A stretch of 64,000 nt of DNA from Acidovorax sp. sif1233 (GTDB lineage Bacteria; Pseudomonadota; Gammaproteobacteria; Burkholderiales; Burkholderiaceae_C). Positions 1 to 9,238 of this stretch are shown one piece after another (position 1 is the first letter of the stretch; the number at the start of each line of letters is the position of its first letter). Where the stretch lies: assembly GCF_019218755.1 (NCBI RefSeq), contig NZ_JAHUWZ010000001.1, forward strand, positions 868,001-932,000. Direction: 5' to 3'. The translations under genes and the position numbers were made by a program. Under the pieces are notes generated by a model that saw only the letters and a program-made list of their open reading frames with translations, made no database searches and had not been told where the DNA came from.

Positions 1-17
1 ATGAGGTACAGGCTCAT
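1..17 (-). CDS. Start of an unidentified gene running off the window edge
   Basis: An ATG on the minus strand at 17 overlaps the TGA stop of the DoxX-like gene (ATGA arrangement). It opens a frame with no stop in the five codons available. The two genes just upstream are coupled by the same ATGA overlap, so a third coupled gene is plausible. Only five codons are visible and no function can be given. Confidence 0.35.
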
Positions 18-415
18 GGCGGGGGCGGCGAGGTGGTTGTGTCCTGCAGCAGCACCCACAGGATGGCGGCGATGGGCAGGTTCTTGGTGAGCGGCCCCAA
101 GGGGTGCAGCCACCATGCGGGGTGGATGAGCGTGGCCAGCAGCGTCATGGCGGCCATCAGAAGCAGTGCGGCCGCATATGCGCAACGCCCGGGGCGCAAC
201 GCCAGCCACAGCCCCAGCACGAGGTCGGCAGCGGCCCCGGCCAGGATGAGGGCGGTGGGCAGCCACGGTGCACCACCGTCGGTCCACGCCCTGGGCAGGC
301 CCGCCAGCAGCTCGCGGCTCTGGCCGTGGAGCTCCCACACGCTGGCGAAGGCGGTGGCCAGCCAGACCGCGACCAGGCTGTAGCGCAGCAGACGGTGTTG
401 CGGCGGCGCCATCAT
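14..415 (-). CDS. DoxX-like small integral membrane protein
   Basis: A 133-residue protein with four hydrophobic segments, at about residues 10-27, 52-72, 80-98 and 110-124. The pattern and the late motif PLGPLTKNLPIAAIL are typical of DoxX-like proteins that sit next to NAD(P)-binding dehydrogenases. Their biochemical role is not established. The start is a doubled ATGATG at 415; the first ATG overlaps the stop of the upstream saccharopine-dehydrogenase-like gene as ATGA, so the two are probably translationally coupled. The family call rests on hydrophobicity and the C-terminal motif. A substrate or partner cannot be read from the sequence. Confidence 0.75.
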   Translation of the reverse strand: MMAPPQHRLLRYSLVAVWLATAFASVWELHGQSRELLAGLPRAWTDGGAPWLPTALILAGAAADLVLGLWLALRPGRCAYAAALLLMAAMTLLATLIHPAWWLHPLGPLTKNLPIAAILWVLLQDTTTSPPPP

Positions 416-1548
416 GGTGGCGCGGGCTCCTCGACCACATCCGTCTGCATGCCCCATCGTGCGAATTCGGGGGCGAAGGCCTCCAGCGGGAGGAGTCCGG
501 TGCTGGTATGGGCGCCGGTCGGCAGGGGATGCCCGGCGGCGAGCCGCCGGGCGAGCAGGATCGCGGCCATGCAGGGGATCTCGGGGCCGTGGTCGTGGTC
601 TGCCGCGATGTGCCAGGCCCGGCGGCACGGCTGGCCCTGGGCACCGGTGCCCGCCGCGCGCACCACCATGCCCCCCAGCGGAGTGCCCAGGAAATCCAGC
701 ACACCCCCGGTGTGGTGCATCAGGCCCGCCAGCATCTCGGGGCGGGGCAGGATGCCCCAGCCGCGCAGCGCGGCGATGGCGGCGAAGGTGCGCTGCGCCA
801 GGCCGACTTCCAGCGCGGCGCGGAAGGTGACGCGGTCGGCAGCCTGGTAGTGCGCGGGAAAAATCTCGAGGTCCGGGATGTCGCATACCGCGCCCAGGCG
901 CGGCCGCAGGCGGTGGAACTGGACGCGGCTGGGTTGCGCCCAGCCGCGCCGGGGCTGCCAGCGCCCGCCCTCCCACACGGGAATGGGCAGGCCGCAGTAG
1001 CTCAGCACCGCGGCCAGCGTGGCCTGCCCGCGCGGCGCGCGCTGCGCGGGGGCGATGCAGATGTCGATGCTGTCGATGCGCTGCCAGCCCGCGCACAGGT
1101 GGTCGATGACGGCCGAGGACAGCGCCGGCACCGTGCTGGCGCCCGTGACGGCCGTGCGCTGCGCGGCGGTGAACGGGTCGTGCATGGCGGCAGGGAAATC
1201 GCACACGAATCGGCGGCCGTCGGCCAGGTCGACGTAGTGCGCTCCCGCCTCGGCGGCGGCCCGGGCCACGCCGTAGCCCTGTGCCTGGAACGGCCCGGCC
1301 GTGTGGATGACCAGGCCCACGCCCCACTGGCGCAGCGTGGCGGCCAGGCCGGGTGCCTGGTGGTCCAGCGCCACGCCCCGGGCTCCATGCCCGAGCGTGC
1401 CGGCCAGCGCCTGGGCGCGTGCCGCGTCACGGCCCGCCACCAGCAGCGCCACGTGGCGCGCCGTGGCGGGGTCGCCGGCCAGCGCGCGGCAGATGCGCGC
1501 GCCGAAGTTGCCGTAGCCGCCGAGGACCAGCGTGGTGAGTGCCGTCAC
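412..1548 (-). CDS. Saccharopine-dehydrogenase-like NAD(P)-binding oxidoreductase
   Basis: About 378 residues. A Rossmann nucleotide-binding motif lies at the very N-terminus (LVLGGYGNFGARI, residues 6-18), followed by an acidic and aromatic-rich C-terminal domain. This is the layout of the trans-acting enoyl reductase / saccharopine dehydrogenase-like family, and the length is typical. The chosen start is GTG at 1548, because the nearby ATG at 1559 is out of frame and quickly closes; no strong ribosome binding site precedes it. The gene is ATGA-coupled to the DoxX-like gene, suggesting a membrane-linked reductase pair. The true substrate is unknown; lysine metabolism is unlikely in this context. 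Confidence 0.72.
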   Translation of the reverse strand: MTALTTLVLGGYGNFGARICRALAGDPATARHVALLVAGRDAARAQALAGTLGHGARGVALDHQAPGLAATLRQWGVGLVIHTAGPFQAQGYGVARAAAEAGAHYVDLADGRRFVCDFPAAMHDPFTAAQRTAVTGASTVPALSSAVIDHLCAGWQRIDSIDICIAPAQRAPRGQATLAAVLSYCGLPIPVWEGGRWQPRRGWAQPSRVQFHRLRPRLGAVCDIPDLEIFPAHYQAADRVTFRAALEVGLAQRTFAAIAALRGWGILPRPEMLAGLMHHTGGVLDFLGTPLGGMVVRAAGTGAQGQPCRRAWHIAADHDHGPEIPCMAAILLARRLAAGHPLPTGAHTSTGLLPLEAFAPEFARWGMQTDVVEEPAPP

Positions 1549-1708
1549 GGGTGGTGCATGTCCAGGAGAAGAGGGGGTGAAAGGAGAAGGGCAGGCGCCA
1601 GGCCGGGTGGCTGGCGGTGTTTCCGGCGGCGCGCGGTGCGTTCGCATTCCCTGCTGGCGCGCTCCCGCGCGGTTGCGGCGGGGTGCGGGGGGGCCGCCTT
1701 GGGGGTGG

Positions 1709-3415
1709 TCATGTTCCGGGCACCCAGGGCGCCGGGCCCCGCGCGGAGGCCGTGGGCGCGCGCGCCGCCGTCGCGGTACCCTTCGCGGGCACCAGCTCCT
1801 GCAGCGCGGCACGCCGGGGCAGCATCTGCGTTTCGTGCCAGGCGGGCACGTCCGCCGCGGGCATGGGGCGGCTGTACACATAGCCCTGGATGCCGTGCAG
1901 GCCCACTGACCGCAGGATGCGCAGTTCCTCTGCGGTTTCAACGCCCTCCACCACCACGGACAGCCCAAACTCCTGCGCCAGCGTGCCGATGTGCCGCAGC
2001 AGCGACTGGCGGCGCCGGTCCTGCGGCAGCTGCTGCACGAACAGGCGGTCGCATTTGATGCCGGCGATCGGCAGGTCGGCCAGCATGCCCAATGACGAGT
2101 AGCCCGTGCCAAAGTCGTCCATCACCACCGCCACGCCCAGGGTGCGCAGGCGCTGCATCGCGGCCACCATCTGCGCGCCCAGCGCGATGATGGCGTGCTC
2201 CGTCAGCTCGAGCTTGAGCGCGTGGGGCGGCAGGGCGCGCTGGGCCAGTTCGCCGCGCAGCCAGGGCACGAAGCTGTCTTCCAGCAGCGTGAGGGGCGCC
2301 ACGTTCACGCTGATGGTGACGTCGTGCAGGCCCTGGGCCTGCCAGGACTTCACGCAGTCGAGCGCGTTGGCCAGGATGGTGCGGTCCACTTCGACCGTCC
2401 GGCCCTGCAGTTCGCACACCAGCAGGAACATCTCGGGGTTGATGGGCCCCAGGGTCTTGTCGGTGATGCGCAGCAGCGCCTCGAACTGCACGCCCTGCTG
2501 CCGGAAGTCCAGGATGGGCTGGAAGTGCAGCGCCAGCCGTTGCGGCCGCAGCAGGCTGGGCAGGTGGTCGGCGATGAGCGACAGCTGCATGTCGCGCTCG
2601 GGGTTCTGGGCCATGTTGGATACCCGCATCATCGACAGGCCCCTGCGCAGCAACTGCTGGCGGCCGGTGTCAAACCGCATGTTGCTCAGCTGTTCCATGG
2701 CCAGGGCGATGCCGAACACCAGCACGATGCCGAGCAGCGCATGGCTCTCGGATTCGCCGCGTGGCGTGCGGGCGTGCAGGGCAAAGGTGTTGACCAGCAG
2801 CCAGTGCAGCAGCAGGATCGCGGCCCCGCACAGCACCTTCTCCTCCCACGACTGGCGGCGGTAGCGGGGGGTGAGCACGCTCAGCCTGGCCGAGCGGTGG
2901 CGCATGGACGTGACGGTGGCGATGCCCATGGCGATGGCGAAGGCCAGCGCGATGGCCGTCCAGTTCACCGAGGCGAAGTCCTGCACCTGGTCCCGCGTGA
3001 TCGTGAAATGCGCCACCAGCATGCCGACGGCCAGGCACAGCCCCGCCACCGCGATGCGTGCCTTGCTGGCACCGGTGCTGAGCGTGGGAATCGTCAGGCG
3101 CGCGCTGACCACCATGATGATCAGCCCGCTCAGGGCGGGCACCAGGTCCAGCGCCGCGGCGTGGTGCGCCAGTTCCGCATACATGAACAGGCCGACCACA
3201 TCGAGCGCCCAGACGATGCAACCGATGCACAGGGCCGCGTGCGACGCGCTGATGCGCCGGCTGGACGGATCGACCGAAAATGCCGTGTGCTCCACCAGCC
3301 GCTGGCAGACATGCACCACCAGCGACGCGAACAGCCAGAACAGCAGGCACTGGAGCAGCGGCGGAAACCCCACCGCGAACGCCTGCGCTGCGTTGTGCCA
3401 GATTGAAACCACCAT
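1709..3415 (-). CDS. Membrane-anchored EAL-domain cyclic-di-GMP phosphodiesterase
   Basis: About 568 residues. The N-terminal half holds seven or more hydrophobic helices (residues about 10-270) with stretches such as CIVWALDVVGLFMY and VGMLVAHFTI that resemble a degenerate MHYT sensor. The C-terminal EAL domain (about 300-545) keeps the catalytic set: FEALLR, ISVNV, ELTE, DDFGTGYSS, IKCD, EGVET and GIQGY. It should therefore hydrolyse c-di-GMP to pGpG. No GGDEF domain is present. The ATG at 3415 is preceded by a GAGGG-type ribosome binding site on the minus strand, which decides the start. The gene stands alone, with about 95 bases to modC upstream and 160 bases to the next gene downstream. 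The C-terminal tail is Ala/Pro-rich and probably disordered. Confidence 0.88.
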   Translation of the reverse strand: MVVSIWHNAAQAFAVGFPPLLQCLLFWLFASLVVHVCQRLVEHTAFSVDPSSRRISASHAALCIGCIVWALDVVGLFMYAELAHHAAALDLVPALSGLIIMVVSARLTIPTLSTGASKARIAVAGLCLAVGMLVAHFTITRDQVQDFASVNWTAIALAFAIAMGIATVTSMRHRSARLSVLTPRYRRQSWEEKVLCGAAILLLHWLLVNTFALHARTPRGESESHALLGIVLVFGIALAMEQLSNMRFDTGRQQLLRRGLSMMRVSNMAQNPERDMQLSLIADHLPSLLRPQRLALHFQPILDFRQQGVQFEALLRITDKTLGPINPEMFLLVCELQGRTVEVDRTILANALDCVKSWQAQGLHDVTISVNVAPLTLLEDSFVPWLRGELAQRALPPHALKLELTEHAIIALGAQMVAAMQRLRTLGVAVVMDDFGTGYSSLGMLADLPIAGIKCDRLFVQQLPQDRRRQSLLRHIGTLAQEFGLSVVVEGVETAEELRILRSVGLHGIQGYVYSRPMPAADVPAWHETQMLPRRAALQELVPAKGTATAARAPTASARGPAPWVPGT

Positions 3416-3510
3416 GTCCCGCCCTCGTTGTGGAGGGGCATCATACGACCGTTGGGCGGCCGGTCCGGCGCCTCGCGGCACATCCCTGGACAGTGTCGGC
3501 TGTCCGACAC

Positions 3511-4629
3511 TCAGTTGACGATGGCGATGCCCTTGACCTGCGCGAAGACCGCCTTGCCGGGCGCCAGCGCCAGTGCCTGGGCCGAGCGCTGGGTGATGCG
3601 CGCCAGCAGCCGCGTGGGCCCCAGATCCAGCGCCACCATGAGCTGCCCGGGGCTGTCCTCGGCGACCTGGGCCACGGTGGCGGGCAGGACGTTGAGGATG
3701 CTCGTGTGTGCCGGTTCGGTGAGCGCCAGGCTCACGTCGCGTGCCTGCACGCGCAGGCGGATGGGCTCCCCGGCCGCGCGCGCCACCGGGCTCACCAGCA
3801 GCAGCCGCCGCCCCGCGAACGCCACCGTGGTGACATGGTCGTCCGGGTCGTGCCCGAGCACCTCGCCGTCGATCACCGTGGCCGCCGCATCGCCATGGGC
3901 CAGGGGCAGGTCCAGCCTGACGATCAGCTCGTGGGTGCTGCCCTGGGCCTGCACCCGGCCCGCCTGCATCAGCACCATGTGGCCCGCCAGCCGGGCCACC
4001 TCGTCGATGGAGTGGCTGACGTAGAGCACCGGGATGTCCAGCGTGCGGTGCAGGCGCTCCAGGTAGGGCAGCACCTCGGCCTTGCGCTGTGCGTCCAGCG
4101 CGGCCAGGGGTTCATCCATCAGCAGCAGGCGCGGACTGGTGGCCAGGGCGCGGGCCATCGCCACGCGCTGGCGTTCGCCGCCCGACAGCGCATGGGGCTT
4201 GCGGTCCATCAGCGGGCCGATGCCCAGCAGCTCCACGGCCTGCTCCAGCGCCACCTTGCGGCGCGCGGCGGGCGTACGCCGCAGGCCATAGCCGATGTTG
4301 CCGCGCACGCTCAGGTGGTCGAACAGGCTGGCTTCCTGGAACACATAGCCCAGCGCGCGCTCGTGCGTGGCGCGCCAGACCCGCAGCGCATCGTCCTGCC
4401 ATACCTCGCCGTTGACTTCCACCCGGCCCGGTTGCGCCCGCGCCAGCCCCGCGATGGCGCGCAGGCAGGTGGTCTTGCCGCAGCCCGAGGGCCCGAACAG
4501 GGCCGTCACGCCACGCCCCGGCAGGCGCAGGTCCACGTCCAGCGTGAAGCCGGGGCGCTCCAGCTTCAGCCGGGCGGTGATCTGCGGGGGGAGCGTCTCG
4601 TCCTGGGGTGCCATCGCGCCGGCCCTCAT
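3511..4629 (-). CDS. modC: Molybdate ABC transporter ATP-binding protein ModC
   Basis: About 372 residues. The ATPase domain shows Walker [10 protein letters not shown] (about 50-58), the signature [15 protein letters not shown], Walker B LLLMDEP, and the switch histidine in YVSHS. The C-terminal third carries a TOBE/Mop-type molybdate-binding domain ([14 protein letters not shown]... to [14 protein letters not shown]), which is diagnostic of ModC against other ABC ATPases. The start at 4629 overlaps the modB stop as ATGA; an internal ATG at 4614 is an alternative. It is the last gene of the modABC operon and energises molybdate import at the inner membrane. It is expected to be repressed by ModE when molybdate is plentiful. 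Confidence 0.96.
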   Translation of the reverse strand: MRAGAMAPQDETLPPQITARLKLERPGFTLDVDLRLPGRGVTALFGPSGCGKTTCLRAIAGLARAQPGRVEVNGEVWQDDALRVWRATHERALGYVFQEASLFDHLSVRGNIGYGLRRTPAARRKVALEQAVELLGIGPLMDRKPHALSGGERQRVAMARALATSPRLLLMDEPLAALDAQRKAEVLPYLERLHRTLDIPVLYVSHSIDEVARLAGHMVLMQAGRVQAQGSTHELIVRLDLPLAHGDAAATVIDGEVLGHDPDDHVTTVAFAGRRLLLVSPVARAAGEPIRLRVQARDVSLALTEPAHTSILNVLPATVAQVAEDSPGQLMVALDLGPTRLLARITQRSAQALALAPGKAVFAQVKGIAIVN

Positions 4630-5309
4630 TGCACCATGGACGCCGGCCGGTGCCGCGTGAGGTTCAGCCCCAGCAGTACGACGAACGAGAACAGCACCAT
4701 GCCGCCGGCCAGCCAGTGGGCCTGCGTGTATTCCAGCGCCTCCACATGGTCGTAAATTTGCACCGACACCACGCGCGTCACGCCGGGGATGTTGCCGCCC
4801 AGCATCAGCACCACGCCAAACTCGCCCACCGTGTGGGCGAAGCTCAGGATGGCGGCGGTCACGAAGCCCGGGCGCGCGAGCGGCAGCGCCACGGTGAAAA
4901 AACGGTCCATGGGCCCGGCGCCAAGCGTGGCGGCGGCTTCCAGCGGGCGCTGGCCGATGGCCTCGAACGCGTGCTGCAGCGGCTGCACCGCGAAGGGCAG
5001 CGAGTAGATGAGCGAGCCCGCCACCAGCCCCCAGAAAGTGAAGGGCAGCGTGCCCAGCCCCAGCGACTGCGTGAACTGGCCCACCGGGCCGTGGGGGCCC
5101 ATCGTGACCAGCAGGTAAAAGCCGATCACCGTGGGCGGCAGCACCAGCGGCAGCGCCACCACGGCCGACACCGGGCCCCGCCAGCGCGACGGCGTGTGCG
5201 CCAGCCACCAGGCCAGCGGCGTGCCCAGCACCAGCAGCAGTGCCATGGTGGTGCCCGCCAGGCGCAGCGTGAGGCCGATGGCCGCAAGGTCGGCGCTGGA
5301 AAAAGGCAT
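4626..5309 (-). CDS. modB: Molybdate ABC transporter permease ModB
   Basis: A 227-residue, five-helix inner-membrane permease. The EAA loop appears as [25 protein letters not shown] (given here only for its key residues: EAA, then G eight positions after the second A, then LP), the contact site for ModC. The motif [18 protein letters not shown] near the C-terminus is highly characteristic of ModB. The start is ATG at 5309, 75 bases after modA on the same strand, and the stop overlaps the modC start. It forms the membrane channel through which ModA delivers molybdate. The length matches the family (about 225-230 residues). Confidence 0.96.
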   Translation of the reverse strand: MPFSSADLAAIGLTLRLAGTTMALLLVLGTPLAWWLAHTPSRWRGPVSAVVALPLVLPPTVIGFYLLVTMGPHGPVGQFTQSLGLGTLPFTFWGLVAGSLIYSLPFAVQPLQHAFEAIGQRPLEAAATLGAGPMDRFFTVALPLARPGFVTAAILSFAHTVGEFGVVLMLGGNIPGVTRVVSVQIYDHVEALEYTQAHWLAGGMVLFSFVVLLGLNLTRHRPASMVQ

Positions 5310-5384
5310 GGATAGCTGAAAAACGGATGGGGAGGTGAAGGGAAATCGCCGGGGCCGCGGCGCCGGCGCGTGTGGGCCGCCGGC

Positions 5385-6193
<809 letters not shown>

Positions 6194-6401
6194 AGAGTAT
6201 ATGAAGCCACGGCGGCCCGGCGCCTGGCGGCAGAAAAAAACGCGCCCCGGACATGTGCTGGCGAGAGATGTCCCTGCGCCAGGTCAACAGGCGGGCCCGT
6301 TGCCACTGCCGCGTTGCGCCGGGGCGCGAAGGCGGGGCGGGGGCGGTGCGCCGTCCGGTCAGAATCCCATGCCGGCCCTGGCCACCAATCCGATCTTCAC
6401 C

Positions 6402-7217
6402 ATGCCTTCCTCCCTTTCCATTTCTTCCGCGCTGACCCACGCCCTCACCGACAAGCGCATCGACATCCTGCGGCAGATCGGCGCCACGGGCTCGATCTCG
6501 CAGGCGGCCCGGGTGGTGGGGGTGAGCTACAAGGCGGCCTGGCAGGCGGTGGACACCCTGACCAACCTCGCGGGCAGCGCGCTGGTGGCGCGGGCCGTGG
6601 GTGGGGCGGGGGGCGGCGGGGCGCGGCTGACCGAGGCGGGGCAGCAGTTGCTCGCCGCCGCCGATGCCATGGCCCAGGCGCGCGGCGCGGTGCTGTCGCG
6701 CTGGCAGGCCACGCCCCATGCCGGGCCCGCGCTGGCGCGGCTGGCCGTGCGCACCAGCATGCGCAACCAGTGGCCGTGCGTGGTGCGGCGGCTGGAGGTG
6801 CAGGGGCAGATCGTGCGGGTGCACCTGGCGCTGGAGACCGGGGAGGGCGGGGGCGGCGCCCCGGCGGCGGCCGTGCTCATCTCGCGGATCACGCGCGAGA
6901 GCGCCGAACTGCTGGGCCTGCAGCCCGGGCTGGCGGTGCAGGCACTGTGCAAGGCCACGGCGGTGCGGGTGGAACGCCTGGCGGGCCCGCGCACCGAGAC
7001 CGGCACGCAGGGGACGGAGGAGCCCGCCCGCTGCCGCCTGCCGGCCAGGGCGGTGCGCGTGGTGCGCGGCGCGTCGGGCGACGAGGTGTCCGCCGAACTG
7101 GCCGCGGGGGTGCGGATGGTGGGTTTTGCCCCCGCGGGCAGCGGACTGCGCGCCGGCAGCAAGGTGGTGCTGGTCGTCGATGACAGCGCGGTGGTGCTGG
7201 CCCTGGCGGAGGTCTGA
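6402..7217 (+). CDS. modE: Molybdate-responsive transcriptional regulator ModE
   Basis: About 271 residues. The N-terminal winged helix-turn-helix (residues about 15-115) includes GSISQAARVVGVSYKAAW, close to the ModE consensus. Two C-terminal Mop/TOBE molybdate-binding domains follow; the first begins TSMRNQ (compare TSARNQ in the family) and the second begins ARCRLPARAVRVV. The start at 6402 gives the same spacing to the HTH as classical ModE; an in-frame ATG at 6369 would add 11 residues. It is divergent from modABC with an operator between them. The glycine-rich segment VGGAGGGGARL in the wing is slightly unusual. When loaded with molybdate it should repress modABC and may affect the downstream Mo-enzyme genes. 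Confidence 0.94.
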   Translation: MPSSLSISSALTHALTDKRIDILRQIGATGSISQAARVVGVSYKAAWQAVDTLTNLAGSALVARAVGGAGGGGARLTEAGQQLLAAADAMAQARGAVLSRWQATPHAGPALARLAVRTSMRNQWPCVVRRLEVQGQIVRVHLALETGEGGGGAPAAAVLISRITRESAELLGLQPGLAVQALCKATAVRVERLAGPRTETGTQGTEEPARCRLPARAVRVVRGASGDEVSAELAAGVRMVGFAPAGSGLRAGSKVVLVVDDSAVVLALAEV

Positions 7218-7266
7218 GGCGGGTGCAGGGCGGCCGCTGGGGGCCGCCGACAGGCGTGCTGGCGGG

Positions 7267-7318
7267 ATTGCTATTGTTTGAATAGCTGCAGCCGCTTGTG
7301 TGACAAGCGCGGTGCGGC
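7267..7318 (+). repeat. Copy A of the dispersed palindromic element
   Basis: The core hairpin has 7-base perfect arms CGCTTGT and ACAAGCG at 7293-7309 with a 3-base loop. It is preceded by AATAGCTGCAG and followed by a T-rich segment, as in the other copies. It sits between the convergent stops of modE (7217) and the AcoR-like gene (7367) and could double as a bidirectional terminator. Confidence 0.7.
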
Positions 7319-7366
7319 ATTTTCGTGCATGAACGCAGTCCTTGTGCCGGGCCCGAAGACCCGCCC

Positions 7367-8548
7367 TCAGTGCCCCCTGTGCGCCCCCAGCTTGCGGTAC
7401 ACGGTGGCGCGGCTGATGCCCAGGGCGCGGGCCGCCTCCGCCACGTTGCCGCGGGCATCCTGCACCGCCTGGAGGATGAGGGCGGTTTCCGCCTCGCGCA
7501 GCGGCGCGGGGGCCGCTGCGCCGGCAAGGCGCGGCCCATTGGCGGGCAAGGTGGCCTGCGCGCCCGGGGGCGCGGCCGCGAGGCCGTGGACACCCGCCGC
7601 GCGCGTGCCGTGGTGCGCCAGCCCCTGCAGCCGCAGGCCGGACCACAGGGGCAGATCCAGCGGCCTGGCCGCGCCGCGCTGGCGGGCGGCGTCGAACAGC
7701 AGGGTCCAGGGCAGCGCGATGAGGTCACCGCAGTGCAACGGGCTGCCGGGCGCGCGCAGGGGCTGGGGCAGCAGCTGGCGGGCCACGCTGTTGCTGCCGA
7801 TCACATAGCCATCGCCATCCAGCGCCACCAGGCCGTCGCCTTCGGCGCCCAGCGGGCAGCCGGGCCAGTTCAGGCGCAGCAGCAGCGCATGGGGCATGTG
7901 CAGCAGCAGCGCGTCTTCCATGGCGCGGGCCGAGCGCGCCACCAGGTGCCGCAGCTCGGGGCGCTCGGGCACGTCCACGCCGGTCAGGTCGAGCATGCCC
8001 ATGCAGTGGCCGTGCGGATCGAACAGCGGCGCGCCCGCGCAGCTGTAGCTGGCGTTGTCGTCAAAGAAGTGTTCGCCCCGGTGCAGCCAGACGGGCTGCA
8101 GCTCGGCCAGCGCGGCGCCGATGGCCGTGGTGCCCACCGCGGCCTCCGAGAGGTCGATGCCCACGCGGCCGATGGCGCGGGCGCGCGGGTCGCGGCGGTC
8201 GAAGGTGCCCTGCACATCCACCACGATGCCGCGCGCATCGGTCAGGATGGCGAAGTAGCGCATGCCCGCGATGGCACGGGTGAGCTGTGCGAGCACCGGC
8301 CGCGCGGCCTGCAGCAGGGGGTGGTTCTGTTCCCGGCTGCGGCGCAGCGCGGGGGCGCTGACCATGTCGAACGCCACGTGCTGCGCGGGGCGCAGGCCCT
8401 GGGCCAGGCAGCGCTGCCACGATCGCGTGATCCAGGGCTCCACATCGGCGCGCGCGGGGGCCGCGCCATCGGCCAGCAGCGCATGGCGGGCCTGCGCGAT
8501 CAGCGCGTGGCGGTCGGCGGCCGGCAACGGCGGTGCAGCGGAAAGCAT
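7367..8548 (-). CDS. AcoR-like GAF / Fis-type HTH transcriptional regulator without an AAA+ domain
   Basis: About 393 residues. The N-terminal region resembles AcoR-type sensors: [13 protein letters not shown] (about 40-53), then a GAF-like domain (about 75-200) with GTTAIG and [14 protein letters not shown]-like segment ([15 protein letters not shown]) follows. A Fis-type HTH closes the protein ([22 protein letters not shown]). The sigma-54-interacting AAA+ domain (Walker A, GAFTGA) that AcoR homologues carry between the sensor and the HTH is absent, so this should act as a conventional DNA-binding regulator. ATG 8548 is chosen over an upstream frame extension. It is divergent from the coxSLM block, so control of that operon is the obvious inference. 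Confidence 0.85.
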   Translation of the reverse strand: MLSAAPPLPAADRHALIAQARHALLADGAAPARADVEPWITRSWQRCLAQGLRPAQHVAFDMVSAPALRRSREQNHPLLQAARPVLAQLTRAIAGMRYFAILTDARGIVVDVQGTFDRRDPRARAIGRVGIDLSEAAVGTTAIGAALAELQPVWLHRGEHFFDDNASYSCAGAPLFDPHGHCMGMLDLTGVDVPERPELRHLVARSARAMEDALLLHMPHALLLRLNWPGCPLGAEGDGLVALDGDGYVIGSNSVARQLLPQPLRAPGSPLHCGDLIALPWTLLFDAARQRGAARPLDLPLWSGLRLQGLAHHGTRAAGVHGLAAAPPGAQATLPANGPRLAGAAAPAPLREAETALILQAVQDARGNVAEAARALGISRATVYRKLGAHRGH

Positions 8549-8667
8549 CGGACAGACCCCTGGGACGTGGAAGGCGGAGCGGCGCGCGGAACGCCGTGCG
8601 CATGATGCGCCGGTGTGCGGCGCAACATGTTTCATTTTGAGAATATCCCGCGCGCACTCCCGTGAAT

Positions 8668-8683
8668 CTAGGGTTCTCCCTAG
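8668..8683. promoter_or_regulatory. Palindrome upstream of the Mo-hydroxylase operon
   Basis: A perfect inverted repeat CTAGGG-TTCT-CCCTAG lies 70 bases upstream of the coxS start in the 205-base divergent region between the AcoR-like regulator and coxS. A second, weaker dyad (TGTTTCA followed by TTGAGAATA, 8629-8646) lies nearby. Either could be the operator or activator site for the divergent regulator; which one cannot be decided from sequence. Confidence 0.45.
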
Positions 8684-8753
8684 GGGTGGGGCCGGGGGGC
8701 AGGCAGAAGATTCAACGGCCTATCCAGCCAAAACTCTTCCAGGAGACAGCCAG

Positions 8754-9224
8754 ATGCAAGTCCAGTTCACGGTCAACGGGCGCGCTGCCAGCGTTGACGT
8801 CCCGCCCAACACCCTGCTTGTCCATGCGCTGCGAGAGCACCTGCTGCTCACCGGCACGCACGTGGGCTGCGACACCAGCCAGTGCGGCGCGTGCACCGTG
8901 CACGTGAACGGCCGCGCCGTGAAGTCCTGCGCCATGCTGGCCGTGCAGGCCCAGGGCGCCGAGGTGCAGACCATCGAAGGCCTGGCCGCCGCGGACGGCA
9001 CCATGCACCCCATGCAGGCGGCGTTCAAGGAATGCCATGGCCTGCAGTGCGGCTTCTGCACACCGGGCATGGTGATGAGCGCGGTGGACCTGTGCAAGCA
9101 CCATCCCCAGGCGAACGAAGGCGAGATCCGCGAGCTGCTCGAAGGCAACATCTGCCGCTGCACCGGCTACCAGAACATCGTGCGCGCGGTGCAGGTCGGC
9201 CAAAAAGCCATGGCATCGGCATAA
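8754..9224 (+). CDS. coxS: Molybdenum hydroxylase small subunit, two [2Fe-2S] clusters (CoxS type)
   Basis: 156 residues, the usual family length. The N-terminal plant-ferredoxin-like domain carries the first cluster motif [15 protein letters not shown] with a fourth Cys in VKSC (about 42-64). The C-terminal helical domain carries the second motif, CGFCTPGM (about 101-108) and CRCTGYQNI (about 139-147). It passes electrons from the Mo site in the large subunit to FAD in the medium subunit. AGGAGA eight bases before ATG 8754 fixes the start. It is the first gene of the operon and 14 bases separate it from the large subunit. The gene order S-L-M differs from the M-S-L order of true CO dehydrogenase. 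Confidence 0.93.
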   Translation: MQVQFTVNGRAASVDVPPNTLLVHALREHLLLTGTHVGCDTSQCGACTVHVNGRAVKSCAMLAVQAQGAEVQTIEGLAAADGTMHPMQAAFKECHGLQCGFCTPGMVMSAVDLCKHHPQANEGEIRELLEGNICRCTGYQNIVRAVQVGQKAMASA

Positions 9225-9238
9225 AAAGGAGAACGACC

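Noticed and set aside
5301..5330. A GATAGCTG segment followed by an A-run near modB, similar to the outer flank of the repeat family
   Set aside because: There is no palindromic core and the similarity is only about eight bases.
7270..7286. A GCTATT/AATAGC inverted repeat that resembles a second ModE box
   Set aside because: Its spacer is 5 bases instead of 7, it lies between convergent gene ends, and it overlaps the outer part of repeat copy A, which explains it better.
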